Source of the DNA: Cordia subcordata
Lineage: Eukaryota; Streptophyta; Magnoliopsida; Boraginales; Cordiaceae
Assembly: GCA_028554755.1 (NCBI GenBank)
Contig: JAPTOF010000020.1
Span: 11,441,001 to 11,505,000 of the forward strand
Length of the DNA stretch: 64,000 bases
Direction: 5' to 3'
A program made the translations under genes and the position numbers. The notes beneath the pieces are model-generated. The model was not told where the DNA came from. It saw only the letters and a list, made by a program, of their open reading frames with translations, and ran no database searches. Shown in pieces: positions 20,722 to 32,859 of the stretch (its first letter is position 1; each line of letters starts with the position of its first letter).

Positions 20722-23700
20722 ATGATTAACTCAAAAATTGATTCTTACTTTAAGAAAAGATTTCAACAAAATGAAGTTGACCTTTCAATTCTTGAAACAT
20801 CAACTACCAATGTCAATAATCCTCATCCAGAAGTTTGCAATCCTTTAGAGCGTGAATCTCCCAATCCAAAATCTCAACGAACTAAATTTACAAGAATTGA
20901 GCCTAAAGAATTTGATGATATTTCATTATAACGTGATCTAGGATTACACAAACCAAAAAGTGATTACCTAGTAGAACAAAGAGATGTAGTACATAGAGCT
21001 TATATTAGACTTGGTCCATATAGAGAGATTCCACCAAATGGTATTTATCCAGCATATGAAAAGGATGGTCGACGATTTGTTTATACTTGGTTTGATTTGT
21101 TTCTTAATTGGTTGGAATATTCCCCCAACAAAAGATAGAGCATATTGTCTTCTATGCTTTCTATTTGACAAGCCAACTGGTCATTTTGGTTCAACTACTT
21201 TCATAGTTGATGGTTTTTGACATTGGAAGAGAGTCAACAATGGAAATAAATGTCCTTTTCTGAATCATGAGAGAAAGGTCCAAATTCTGCACATAAAAAA
21301 GCTAAGGAATGTTGTCATGATCTAATGAACTTATTTCAAAATATTCATAAGGTTTTTGACAAATAGATGTTTGAAAAAGTTCTAAAAAATCAATTACGAC
21401 TAAAAGTTTCAATTGATACTGCTAACTTATGTGCATTTCAAGGTATTGCCTTTAGAGCTTATGATGAATGCAAATATTCAATTAATTGTGGGGATTTTGT
21501 TGAAATCACAAGACATGTTGCTTCTCACAATGAGGAGGTAGTTTTCGTTGGCTTAGAAAATGCCCCTTAAAATGCCTCTTATACTTCCCCTAAGATCTAA
21601 AAGGAGATATCGTGCCTTTGTGCAAGTAAAGTTCAAGGTTTCATTTGAGAAGAAATTGGTGATTCAAAATTTTGTCTCCTTATAGATGAATCAAGTGATG
21701 AGTCAAAAAGAGAGCAAATGGCTATAATCTTGAGATTTGTTAATAAAAATAGTTTCATTCGAGAGAGATTCTTTGATTTGATTCATGTCAAGGAAACTAA
21801 TGCTTCTACCTTAAAGGAAAAAATTTGTAATGTGCTTGTGTTTCATAATCTTAGCATACAAAACATTCAAGGGCAAGGATATGATGGAGCGAGCAACATA
21901 CGGGGAGAATGGAATGGACTACAAGCACTATTTTTGCAAGATAGTCAATTAGCTACTATGTTCATTGTTTTGCTCATTGACCGCAGTTAATATTGATAGC
22001 CACTTGTAAGACTGTCATTCCTGTTGAGCATTTTTTTTCACATTTGGCTCTAATTATCAATGTTGTTGATTCTTTTGCAAAAAGAAAAGATCATCTGCAG
22101 ATTGCTCGCGCCATTGAGACTGAAGAATTGGTCTCAAATAATGAGCTTGAAACTGGAAAGGAAAAGATTCAAGTTGGCACATTAAAAAAGGAAAATGATA
22201 CACGATGGGGCTCACATCTAAGGTCTTTTCATAGTTTACTTGATTTATGGAATCCAACACTGAAAGTCTTAGCTGAGGTAACCAATGAAGGTAGCACCCT
22301 ATCCCAAAGGGCTTCAGCCGATAGAGGTTATGATTTGATAACCACATTTGAATTTGTGTTTATTTTGCATCTTATGATAGAGATTTTAGAAAGGGTGGAT
22401 AATTTGTGTGAGCTTCTTCAGTGTAAATCACAAGATATTGTTAATGCGGTGTATTTAGTGGCAACAATAAATGAAGTTATTCAGAACTTCAGAGGTAATG
22501 GGTAGCGTGTTTTGTTCGAAAAAGTCAAATCTTTTTGTGAGAAACATGTGATAGAAATTCCTGACATGATGGTCCTCGTCAGCCTAGTAGAGATTGAGTT
22601 TTGAAAGGTGAACAAAATTTGATGATGTATCATTATTGAATTGATTTATTTATTGGCACTATAGATTCATTGCCACATGAGATGAATAGTAGATTCAATG
22701 AAAATACAATGGAGTTGCTTAGTCTTAGCTCATGTTTAGATCCAAAAGGTGGATTTAAATCTGTGGGTACAAATATCTTAAGAGGGAGGGTGAATTAAGA
22801 TATTAATACTAATTTTCGTTTTTCAAAATTTTCAGAAAATTTACAACTTCTAACAAACAATATATCAAACACAAGATATGCAAAGTAAGAACAATAAAAA
22901 TAGAGATGCAAGAAGAAGAGAGACAAACGATTTTAAGGTGGTTCGGCCAAGCCTACGTCCACCGCCCAAGGAATCTCCCCTTAGGACTTCAAAGCTCTCC
23001 ACTAAAATGCTTCTTCAAAACTTGGTGAAGCACAAACCAAGTTCTTTACAACCTCTTTGAAGTCTTACTTCAAAGAACCCAAGAGATTCTCTCTATAGGA
23101 TTTCCTCACACTTTACAAGCTTAAATGGATATATCTCACAATGATTAAAGCTCTCAAAGTGTGTATATACTCAAGATTGAAAAGAGATTAAATCTGAAAT
23201 CTTCCTCAAGAAGAGAAAGAACAAGCTCTTGAAAGCTCAAATATATTGCAAAAATGGCTCAAAGATGGATTGAATGATGATAAACACTTTTGCACACTTC
23301 AATTTTTGTTTAGAAAGTGTATTTGAATGAGTATTTAAAGAGATTTGGGGGTTAGGGATTTGGTAGGAGAAGAAGGATGAAGATTTTCGGCCAGAACGAT
23401 AATAAACGGCTAGTGCATTTATTGCAGCCCCCGTTCAGTCGGTCGACCGGCTTGCCCTTCTCCTTCTCTGACTAGGCCAGACGCCTTAGCTGGTCAACCG
23501 GCTAGGGGGTCCGGCTTTTCCCATCACCTCTCTGATTAGGCCGGGCGACCACCCAGGTCAACCGGTCGACCGGCTGAGGGGTCCGGCCACTTCAGAATGT
23601 AAAGTAAAGCCAGATTTTGCAGAAAAACAAATTCAAGTGCATTTTCACAACTCCAAGTTATTTTGAATAACTATGTAAATGCATGTTGTGAATAAAAACA

Positions 23701-24550
23701 CCCCAAAAACTTATTTTATCTCAATGTGTGCATTAAAATATATTTGTGCATATGTTATTTTCAAAAGTGTAAGACTTGAAAAATTTTTCCAATGACAAAG
23801 AAAAATATTTTGAGCCAAGTCCACACAATATATAGACATTTCACAAAAAGAGTAAGAAGAAAAATAAATCTGGTACCCCTTATGTCTTCTCTTCTCCTCC
23901 TTATGCCTTCTCATCTTTTCTCTTCTTCAAATAACCCTTTTGCACATCTTCATATCTTTCCAAGCTTCATATTGATGACATCTCATTTTCACAAGAAGCT
24001 ATTTAGTTAAATAACGCATATATATATTTTCATCATCAAAATCAATAATGAATATTTAGCTAACAAAATCATTCAAGATTGAAGGCATTGGCAAGCTTGC
24101 ACAAAAGTACTATCCTGATGACTTCACTTCTCAAGAGAAGTTGCATATAAGATATGAATTGAAGCATTTTGAACTTGATATTAGACGAAATTCATATTTT
24201 CAAAGTGTTTCAAATCTTGTAGAATTATGTCAGATAATGTCAAAGACAAAAAATCAATAATACATCCTTTTTTGGATCGTTTGGTTCAACTTATTTTAAC
24301 TTTTTCAGTTTCTACTACATCCACAAAGTATGCATTTTTAGCAATGAAGATTATAAAGACAAGATTGCGTAATAAAATGGAAGATGATTTTCTTGCTAGT
24401 ACACTTATCCTTTACATTGAAAAAGAGATTTTTGAGACTATTTACACCGAGGTGGTCATTGATGAGTTCAAAAGGATGAAAATGCATCGAGTGCAATTTA
24501 TGATGCCTAATGTAAAAAAAATAATTTTCCAATTTTTTTGCTTCTTGTGA
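20722..24550 (+). pseudogene. hAT transposase with TTF-type zinc finger, broken
   Basis: Likely start MINSKIDSYFKKRFQ at 20722. A TTF-type zinc-finger block follows (YCLLCFLFDKPTGHFGSTTF around 21147-21205). The catalytic region contains FCLLIDESSDESKREQM near 21670 and GQGYDGASNIRG near 21870. A KENDTRWGSHLRSFHSL block follows at about 22190. The C-terminal dimerisation domain (MKIIKTRLRNKMEDDFLAST, then LILYIEKEI) is at 24340-24435. Several stops and frameshifts occur at about 20929, 21135, 21365, 21570, 21990 and 22503. Without the inserted LTR and one TSD copy, LDPKGGFKS and FKIEGIGKLAQ become contiguous. Confidence 0.9.
22762..24065 (-). mobile_element. Solo LTR of the Copia-D family inside the hAT transposase
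   Basis: 1304 bp, TGTGGGTAC...GCTAACA, collinear over its full length with the Copia-D LTRs (43222-44525, 51629-52929). Exact TSD AAATC at 22757-22761 and 24066-24070. It includes the GC-rich palindromic module (GTCGGTCGACCGGC near 23438, ACCGGTCGACCGGCT at 23561-23575) and the minus-strand TATA region. No internal sequence remains. Confidence 0.95.
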
Positions 24551-24745
24551 TTTATTTATATGCAATGATTCTAAAAACTTACCATAATCAGTTATTGATG
24601 TATAATACTTTATTTTATTGTTTATTATTATTTTAAAAGTGATTATTTTATGATTTAGGTTGAAAGCTTGAATCGAAACATGATTTAGTATAAATACTTT
24701 TTTGCCACCCTAGTTAAAAATCCTGGGTTCGCCACTATTGCTACC

Positions 24746-26012
24746 CTTCTAATTTCTTCAAAGCTATAAGTTTTCATAGAAGCCTCTACAGCTTTATTGA
24801 GTTGGTCTTGAAATTCATCGGTAAAGATATGTTGTCATGGCGAATTTTCTCCAACTGGCTCATTTATCTCAATTTCTCTTCACAGAACTTGCTCATCTTT
24901 ATCCATTGCACTCAAGCCAGCTTAAACTTCATCTTCTTAAACTTCAAGACTTAAAACCGGATTAGAGAAAGTAGTTCCGTCCCTAGTTCTTTGTCGTATC
25001 TTTCTCCTAATGTCTTCACACAAGGCTTGGTATTGTGCTTCATTAATTAGTTCCTCATTGTACTAATAGATTTGCATTTAATTAATATAAGCCATGTCAA
25101 ATTTCCAAGAAAATAGGGTTGCATCCTTATCAAATAGTACCTTGAAGTGTTAAAAAAAGGGGTGAGAGCTATTCCATAGGTCAATTTGTTTGGTTTCAAA
25201 GGTACCTTCTTCAAGTTCTCAAGGTCTATTCCATACGCATGTGCCATTTGACAAAATAAAAGATAAGCCAAATCAATTTTCTCTTTTTGATTCAACATAT
25301 AGACCAAATAGGCATCCATAAAGTTAATTCTCCCATCATTCTTCTTCCTACACATAATCACTTCACTAATTATCTTTAACATAATCTTTTTCTTAGCATC
25401 AACATCTTTCCTTTGAGGTATGGTTTGCTTAACGGGTATAAAGTCGAACATTTGCCATATGAAAGCAATAGCATATTGACTTCTTCTTTCTCAACTCCAG
25501 GCCAACCTTGAGCACTATAGGTCCTAAGTTCACCATAGAGAAGGCTAAAGACATCCCTTATATCTTTTTCTTGCAAATCAAACCTTTTTCCATTTACCTT
25601 TGTTCTCAAGAGCATATGTTTTGTGTCAAACATGGAAAAATTTTTGTAGAACTCCCTAACCATTTTCTCATGAACATTGCAATTAAGATGAACAAACATA
25701 TCCCAACCTTGTTCATGAAATAACTCAATAGCATTTGTTCCATTTTAAATCCTTATCAACAAGATATTTACCATACACGATAGATTGAGAGTCAATGGTA
25801 CCTTTCTTCTTTGTTGGTGCCAGTGGAGAATATGGTAATGGGGATTTTGATAGAGATGGAGAGCTTTGTCTAGTCCTCTTTCCCTTTGAACTTGTGCTTC
25901 CTCTTGAAGGTTCCCAAGTGAAGAGTTTTAGTGAAAAAAGAGTGATGCAAAGGGAGTTAAGAAGTGGGTGATGAGATTTTGTCAAAAATTTTGAGAGAAA
26001 TTGATGTTTCAA
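24746..26012 (-). pseudogene. Copia-B ORF3, N-terminal and central part
   Basis: Minus-strand frames starting MKHQFLSKFLTKSHHP, then basic and Ser/Pro-rich sequence (GSTSSKGKRTRQSSPSLSKS), then HLNCNVHEKMVREFYKNF, YSAQGWPG and INFMDAYLVYML. They correspond block for block to Copia-D ORF3 (46319-44935). Stops and shifts break it near 25047, 25440 and 25720. The central domain resembles the plant family described as putative plant transposon protein. No signal peptide or membrane segment. Confidence 0.75.
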
Positions 26013-26339
26013 AGTACATGATATGAGGGGACTTGAGGTTTTAGGGAGAGTTTTAAAAAGAAGGAGGTAAAAGTGAAAAGAAGAGCTCTAAAACTTGATT
26101 TTTAGCCTAGCGCTCTGCAGAAGTCGGGTGCCCAGCTTGCCTGAGGGACGACCAGTTAAGACAACATGGTGCAGCCTTAAGTTGGGTGACTGACAGGGGC
26201 TTCACGCTAAGGGCAGAATGTGAAATTTTAGAGTTTTTGAGTATGCAATAAAATGCAAGCTATCATGCTACCTTTGGCACCCCAAAAATAACTTTAAAAC
26301 ATGATATTAACAGATCAAAACATTCAAATCATGTTCTAA

Positions 26340-27106
26340 GATGCAATTATGCTAAGAAACATTATGGAAAATGCAATTCATTCAAAGTTTTGCATTACAA
26401 TTTCACTTCTAATGTTGCAAAATTGTTGTTCAGGTAGAGGTTTTTGTGAATATGTTAGCAACTTGATGCAAAGTATCAACAAATTCAAGCAATATACCTT
26501 CTTTTTTAACATGATCCCTAATAAAGTGATGTCTAATGTCAATGTGCTTTGTCAATGTCTAATCTCAATGTGCTTTGGGTTTCTAGTGAGATTAATTGCA
26601 CTTGTGTTATCATAGTAAATGGGCATATGATCATATTGCAATCCATAGTTAAACAAGTTTTGTTTCATCCAAAGAATTTGTGCTACACAACTATCAACAG
26701 CCATATACTTGGCTTCAATAATAGACAAGGCAACACTATTTTGTTTTCTACTAGACCATGAAATCAAAGAATGACCAAGGGATTGATATGTACCGTTAGT
26801 GTTTTTACAATCTATCTTATGTCCAGCAAAATCCATATCAGAGAAAGTATATAAGTCAAAAGAAACACCTTTAGGATACCACAAACCAAGATTACAAGTT
26901 CCTTTAAGGTATCTAATTATATGTTTCACAGTAATTAAGTCGGATTCCTTGGGATTGGATTGGAATCTTGCACATAGACAAACAACGAACATTATATCAG
27001 GTCTATATGTTGTTAAGTATAGAAGGCTTCCAATCATACCTGGGTAAAGTTTCTCATCAACTGACTTACCATTTTCATCTTTGTCAAGCTTAATTGAGGG
27101 GTTCAT
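26340..27106 (-). pseudogene. Copia-B RNase H
   Basis: Blocks YPGMIGSLLYLTTYRPDIMF, RYLKGTCNLGLWYPKG, FSDMDFAGHKIDC, ALSIIEAKYMAVDSC and YYDNTSAINLTRNPKH. The usual TEAEY reads IEAKY, so a conserved Glu is Lys. A short duplication near 26535-26570 disrupts the end. Confidence 0.85.
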
Positions 27107-27960
27107 GGGACTCCTAATCTTTTTTTTTCATTCTCCATTCCCAACTTTTTGATTATTTCCTTTGTGTACTTAGCTTGGTTTATGAAAATGCCTTCTTTAG
27201 TTTGCTTGATTTGCAATGCTAGGAAGAAAGTCAATTCGCCCGTCATACTATCTCGAATTCCCTGTGCATGCACTTAGAAAAACTTTTACACAATGAGATG
27301 TTAGTAGCACCATATATGATATCATCTACATATATTTGCACAAGTAGAATATTATCTTTTTCTCTTTTAATAAACAAAGTAGAATCAAACTTACCTCTCT
27401 CAAATCCATTCTTAATTTGAAAGCCACTTAACCTTTCATACCAAGCCTGAGGGGCTTGTTTCAAACCTTATAAGGCCTTCTCGAGTTTATACACATGATT
27501 AGGAAAGCATGCATCTTCGAATCTAGAAGGTTGTTCAAGATAAACTTCTTCCTTAATGAAACAATTTAAGAATGCACTTTTTACACTCATTTGTTATAAC
27601 TTGAAATTCATATGACAAGCAAATGTAAGTAGCATATGGATGGATTCTAATCTAGCAATAGGCGCAAAGGTTTCATCATAGTCATTCCCGTCCCCTTAAT
27701 TATAGCCTTGTGCAACTAGTCTTGCTTTATTTCTAGTCATATTACAAGATTCATCTAGCTTGTTTCTAAAAATCCATTTAGTACCAATGACAGGATGGTC
27801 ACTAGGGCTTTCAACCAATTTCCAAGCTTTATTTCTGGTAAATTGATTAAGTTCTTCTTGCATGACATTTATCCAATTATCATACAATAAAGCTTCATTA
27901 ACATTTTTAGGTTTAATATGATAAATAAATGCAATATGCTCAACAAAAGGCATTAATGTT
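27107..27960 (-). pseudogene. Copia-B reverse transcriptase
   Basis: Blocks VIGTKWIFRNKLDES, KARLVAQGYN, LKQAPQAWYERLSGF and QIYVDDIIYGATN, with YVDD intact, read through several stops and frame changes near 27240, 27465 and 27695. Confidence 0.85.
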
Positions 27961-28202
27961 ATTCCTATTTTTTACTCCCTTAGATGGGTCGTTGATGATT
28001 TGCTTCTTAGGGTAATTCTTCACGAACTTTCAACTCTTTGATAGATTGGTACGAATTTGTTCTTGTTCCAGGTGGAGATCTTGAGTTTGTTCGTAATTTT
28101 CCTTTCATCATTTTGGATTTCACTTTCTTTGTCATTTCAATTCTTTGATAGAATGGTATCAACTTTCGACTTTTGCTTGTTTTTCTTCCTATGTGGTCTT
28201 CC

Positions 28203-29110
28203 TCAAAAGGTCACCTGTATTAATGATTTTTTTTTTCTCAACTCAATTGGATTAGCTTCATAAAAAATAACATGGGTCGATTCTGACACAACTTGTGTTC
28301 TATTATTTAATAGACGATGAGCTTTGCTTTTAGTTGAGTAACCAAGAAATATTCCTTCATTAGATTTCACGTCAAATTTGTGCAAATGATCTTTGATATT
28401 CAAAATAAAACATTTACAGTCAAATACCTTAAAAGTATAAAACATTTACAGTCAAATACCTTAAAGTATGAGATTTTAGGAGTCTTACCATGCCATTGCA
28501 CATATGGAGTTTTGTTGTGAATAGGTCTAATGAGAATTCTATTTTGCACATAGCACGCAATGTTTACAGCTTTACTCCAGAAATATGTAGGCAAGTTGTA
28601 TTCTTTAAGTATAGTCCTTGCCATTTCTTGTAGAGTTCCATTCTTCTTCTCTATGACTCAATTCTGTTGAGGAGTTCGAGAGACTGAAAAGTTATGTTCA
28701 ATACCATGCTTATCATAGAAATGCATAAAAGACAAATTCACATATTCAGTACCATTGTCACTACGAAAGGAAGTAATAAAATAGTCTTTCTCATTTTACA
28801 TTTTACGACACAATTTTGCAAATTCATTGAAGGCTTCATTTTTGTGTGCAAGAAACATGACCCATATAAATCTAGTATAATCATCTACAACAACAAAAGT
28901 GCATCTAGATCCACCTAGACTAGCAACATCAATAGGTCCAAACAAGTCCATATGGAGCAATTGTAAAGCTCTAGATGTTGAGACCATATTAATAGGTTTG
29001 AAAGAAGTTTTATGTTGTTTACCAAGTTGACATGCATTACATAAATCTTTTTCAAATTTTATTTTTGGTCAATCTCTAACTAGTTTTTCAATAAACTCAT
29101 GTTAGCATGT
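28203..29110 (-). pseudogene. Copia-B integrase
   Basis: The zinc region is badly degraded. The core is recognisable as ALQLLHMDLFGPIDVASLGG and VVVDDYTRFIWVMFLAHKNE. ILKEYNLPTYFWSKAVNIAC and the later chromatin-side part IFLGYSTKSKAHRL follow. A short duplication of the VFDCKCFIL block near 28410-28470 adds a frame break. Confidence 0.85.
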
Positions 29111-29130
29111 CCAAGTCTTCTATTCCATAC

Positions 29131-29530
29131 CTAAGAATTTTCTATGTACAGCAAATGGATAAGTAACATTCTGGTTTCAAGTTGATTGATCTCAATAGTA
29201 TATACATTATTATTTCTATAAGCAATAAAAAGCACATTGTCACTATGACAATCATGTACGATGTAACTAGATGATTGAAAAGAAACTTTATGACCTTTAT
29301 CACATAGTTGACTAATGCTAAATAGATTGAATTTAAGACCTTCTACAAGTACCATATTATGAATAGCAAGTGAGTCTTTGTTACCGATGCGTCCTTTACG
29401 AATGATTCTTACTTTGCTATTATCTCCGAATGTCACATCCCCTTCTTTGACTCTTTAAGATCATAGAATAGTGAAGGGTCACCATTCATGTGTTTTAAGC
29501 ATCCACTATCTAGAATTCATTTCTTTCCTT
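29131..29530 (-). pseudogene. Copia-B protease region
   Basis: Reads ILDSGCLKHMNGDPSLF near 29465-29515, with catalytic DSG. The preceding Trp codon has become a TGA stop. It continues GDNSKVRIIRKGRIGNKDSL and LKFNLFSISQLCDKGHKVSF, the protease-to-integrase spacer. Confidence 0.82.
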
Positions 29531-29608
29531 CATTCTTTACCTACAAATTTAGAGAACACAAGAACGTCTTATATTGGTGCCCAATTTCTTGGGTCCATGA
29601 GGTTAGTC

Positions 29609-32600
29609 TCAATTTTTGGCTTTCACAACCAATTTAGGTTTTTGCCAATGTGGAATAAGAGTACCTCTATCACACAGTTTCTTAGAAAAATATTGAGAAG
29701 AAATATGACAATTCTTTTTACAATAGGTACAAGTAATAGAAGATTTTAAAGGTGCAATATAGAATGATGCTTTCACAAAATAGTTCTTCAAATATTTTTG
29801 TTTGGTTTTAGGTTCATAACCAATTCCACTTTTGTGAGATATCATTTTTTGTGAACCAAGAAGTTTTTCAAGATTTCTTGTCCATTTGTAAACTTGTTCA
29901 CAATTATTTGTACATCATAGTTTTTCTTTATGAAATCATTTACTTGTTTTTGCAAATCATTTATATTTTTCAAAAGCGATGAATTTTTATTTCAAGGCCA
30001 TCTTTTTCTTTGAAAACAATTTTCAAATCTTTTTATAAAGCCTTAATTTTTGCTTTAAGCAATTGAAAATCATCATATAATTAAGAAAAGGCTTCTTGTA
30101 GTTCGCAAAGGTAAATTCTTCATCATTACATGAGAGATAGATGGTTCATAGAGTTACAAACCTCATATTTGTTTGCTATGAGGCACACATAGTTTGCAAC
30201 TTCATGTTCCTCTTCACTTTCACCTTCACTTTCGAAGATATCCCATATGTCTTTGAGAGCTTTTCCTTCCCTTTGCGTTGTCATTTTTGGACAATTTGCT
30301 TTGATGTGACCGGGTTTGTTACAATTGAAGCATTTGAGTTCTTCATTCTTTCCTTTTCTAGATTTTCTTCTTTCTTTTCCTTTAGTCTTCCAAGTGTTTA
30401 AGTTTACTTCTTTCTTCCATTTCATAAATTTTCTAAAATTCTTTGCAAGCAAGGCCATCTCTTTGTCTTTCGATTCATCACTATCATCTTAATCACTTGA
30501 AGGGCATTTGGAGGCAACAAACGTCATGGACTTCTTCATCTTCTTATCTTTTTCTTCATGTGCTTTGAGTTCTAACTCATATGTCATGAGAGAGCCAACT
30601 AGCTCATTCAAGGTAAGTGTGTTAAGATCTCTTGTTTCTTTCACGGTTGTCGCTTTTGGTTGCCATTGAAGTGGTATACACCATTTCTACTTTTGAATAT
30701 TCCTTTCCAAGTGCATTAAGACCATTAGTGATTTCAATAAATCTAGAAAACATACGTTCAATTTTTTCTCCAGGTTCCATTTTAAAACTTTCATATTTTT
30801 GAACAAGCAAGCTAATACTAGATTCCTTAAATTGACTAGTACCTTCATAAATTATTTCAAGTTGATCTTATATTTCTTTAGCTAAAATACATCCCATAAC
30901 TCTAGCAAATTTAGTAGCGTTCAATCCAACATACATGGTATACAAAGCTTTAACATTCAATTCAACAAGTTTATTGTCTTTCTGATGTGTGCGTATCAAG
31001 TTTTACACCCACAAGCGTACAGATCATTCGTGGTATAGCGGATTCGAGTACGGGTATCGTCTCCACATGGAGGCTACCTTAGTTTGGTCTCTATGTGCTC
31101 GGGTGCCTCAAACTAACTACGTGCGTGTGTATGCTTACTTTAGGATGGAAAGGAGCTCGGAAAAAGGAAAATAAAAACTAATCTATGGAGGAACTTAAAG
31201 GAGCCAAACTAAGGAAGGAAACACTAATAAAGAAGAAGGGGACCTAGGGTGATTACATTGCAACAAGACTTGGGCTATGATAACGGATGAGGTCTATCTA
31301 TGACTCAGGACTTCTGTTGCCATTGTGTTGATCGGGGGCTCTCTTAACCAATACTAGTGGTTTAACCCGTTAGCTGGATTTAAAGCTAAGGGCCAATCCC
31401 TCCTAGCCTACGCAATCCGTGCTTAGAACTTATCCTCTTGGCTAGATTTAAAGCCAAGGACTAGCACCTAGACACTACGTGACATTAAGGCTCGATTAAC
31501 CAACACTAAAGTGGGTGAGGGACACTCTAGTCTAGGTTAACTTATCCACTTGGTTGGATTTAAAACCAAGGACTAGCACCTAAACTCAACTAAGCATAGC
31601 ATGTAATCTATTAGTTGGATTTAATGCAAAATCGTACTCTACTAAGCAAAGCCATGAGATTAAGCACAATCACATCACCCATATAAGTAGATAAGAGCAT
31701 TTGAAGCACAAATAACACATGCATATTCACTTAGGCATTTTAACAAGTACATAGACATGTTTGATTTCCAATACATAGACATATTAAATCATGCCATAAA
31801 TTTATGTAAACAAACATGTATTAAGAGCCAAAGATCTACACAAATCCATTATTCAAAGCCCTAATCTAATGTACAACAACAATCAACCCTAAATCTAGCA
31901 ACATATTCACAAGAAATAGAGAAAGAACAAGAAAAACTTCCCTAAATTCTTGTTTCCAAATCTATACAAATCCTTCAAATCTTTGTTTAATATTTCAATC
32001 CTAGCTTGGTGTGGGGTTTAGATGGTGATTTAGAGTGTTTTGTGAAGTCGGTAAAGGGTTAGGGTATATTAGGATTTCAAAAATAAAAGTTCCTCCCTTC
32101 AAAATTAGCTAAAACGAGCTTTTTATGGATTTCTTCAGTGTGCAGCCGGTCGACTGGCTCTTTCTTGTTTGACCGACTTCAATCATGATGCTCTTTGGAA
32201 TTTCCGGTCGACCGGCTCCTTAAGGAACTCAACCGGCTTAAATTCTCAATTCTTTGGAGCGGCCGGTCCACCTACTCGGTCGACCGGCTCTTCTTCTAAG
32301 TTGACCGGTTGGATCAGAATGATCTCTTCGTTATTCCTTTTCTTTTGGTCTTCATCCGTTAGGTCATTTCTTTCTCATGTAAGCTCGAACCCTTCTAAAA
32401 CACTCCTAAAACATGGAATATAACACTTAGTGTAGTATTTATGCATCTAAATACATTATGTACAAATATTAACAAATATGCATAAACTTTGTACTAAGTG
32501 CACTCAATTATTCTCTAAACACCTCTAAACATGCATTCAAAAACTAGATACAAACACGCACAAATTGCACAAATCACACACATCACTTTCTCATCCCATT

Positions 32601-32815
32601 CATCTTCTGTTTTCAATATTTTCTTACCTCCTACCATTTTCATAGAATGCTGTGCTCCATTTTCAATTATTTTCAATGCTTTATAGTCATGAGTTTGCAC
32701 AAACACTTTTATTCTCATTTTTCAAAAGGAGTATTAAGACCATCAAATATGGGAGCTTTTTTAAGTGACAAACTTTCAGTGTAGTAGCATTAACATTATT
32801 TGTCATATTAATTCT
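29609..32815 (-). pseudogene. Copia-B gag, split by a Gypsy-type solo LTR
   Basis: The N-terminal part at about 32515-32815 includes MRIKVFVQTHDYKALKIIEN and EDEWDEK. After the inserted LTR (30983-32585) it resumes DNKLVELNVKALYTMY, ATKFARVMGC and EGTSQFKESSISLLVQKYES. A CCHC knuckle CFNCNKPGHIKANC lies near 30300. A second, degraded knuckle lies at about 29710 (CTYCKKNCHISSQYF). Several stops. Confidence 0.85.
30983..32585 (-). mobile_element. Gypsy-type (Tat/Ogre-like) solo LTR in Copia-B gag
   Basis: 1603 bp with inverted ends TGATGTGTG/CACACATCA. Exact TSD CTTTC at 30978-30982 and 32586-32590. Excision rejoins gag in frame (WDEK|DNKLVELN). Read on the minus strand it ends with the GTGGAGACGATACCCGTACT...GTGGGTGTAAA type of sequence typical of plant Tat/Ogre LTRs. 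It carries the GC-rich module (32144-32320) just upstream of a TATA-like CCATAAAAAGC near 32120. Confidence 0.88.
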
Positions 32816-32859
32816 ACTAGTTGTTAAACTATATAAAGAACCCTAGCTCTAACACCACT

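Larger units (their letters stand above)
19938..24737 (+). mobile_element. hAT transposon with nested solo LTR
   Basis: The left terminus is CAGGGGCGAAC. The right terminus, read inversely, is TAGTGGCGAAC. The flanking 8-bp repeats TCTCTACC (19930-19937) and TTGCTACC (24738-24745) agree at 6 of 8. Removing it rejoins ORF3 of Copia-B. It carries one plus-strand transposase pseudogene. A Copia-D-family solo LTR (22762-24065) is inserted in that gene, leaving about 3.5 kb of hAT sequence. Confidence 0.88.
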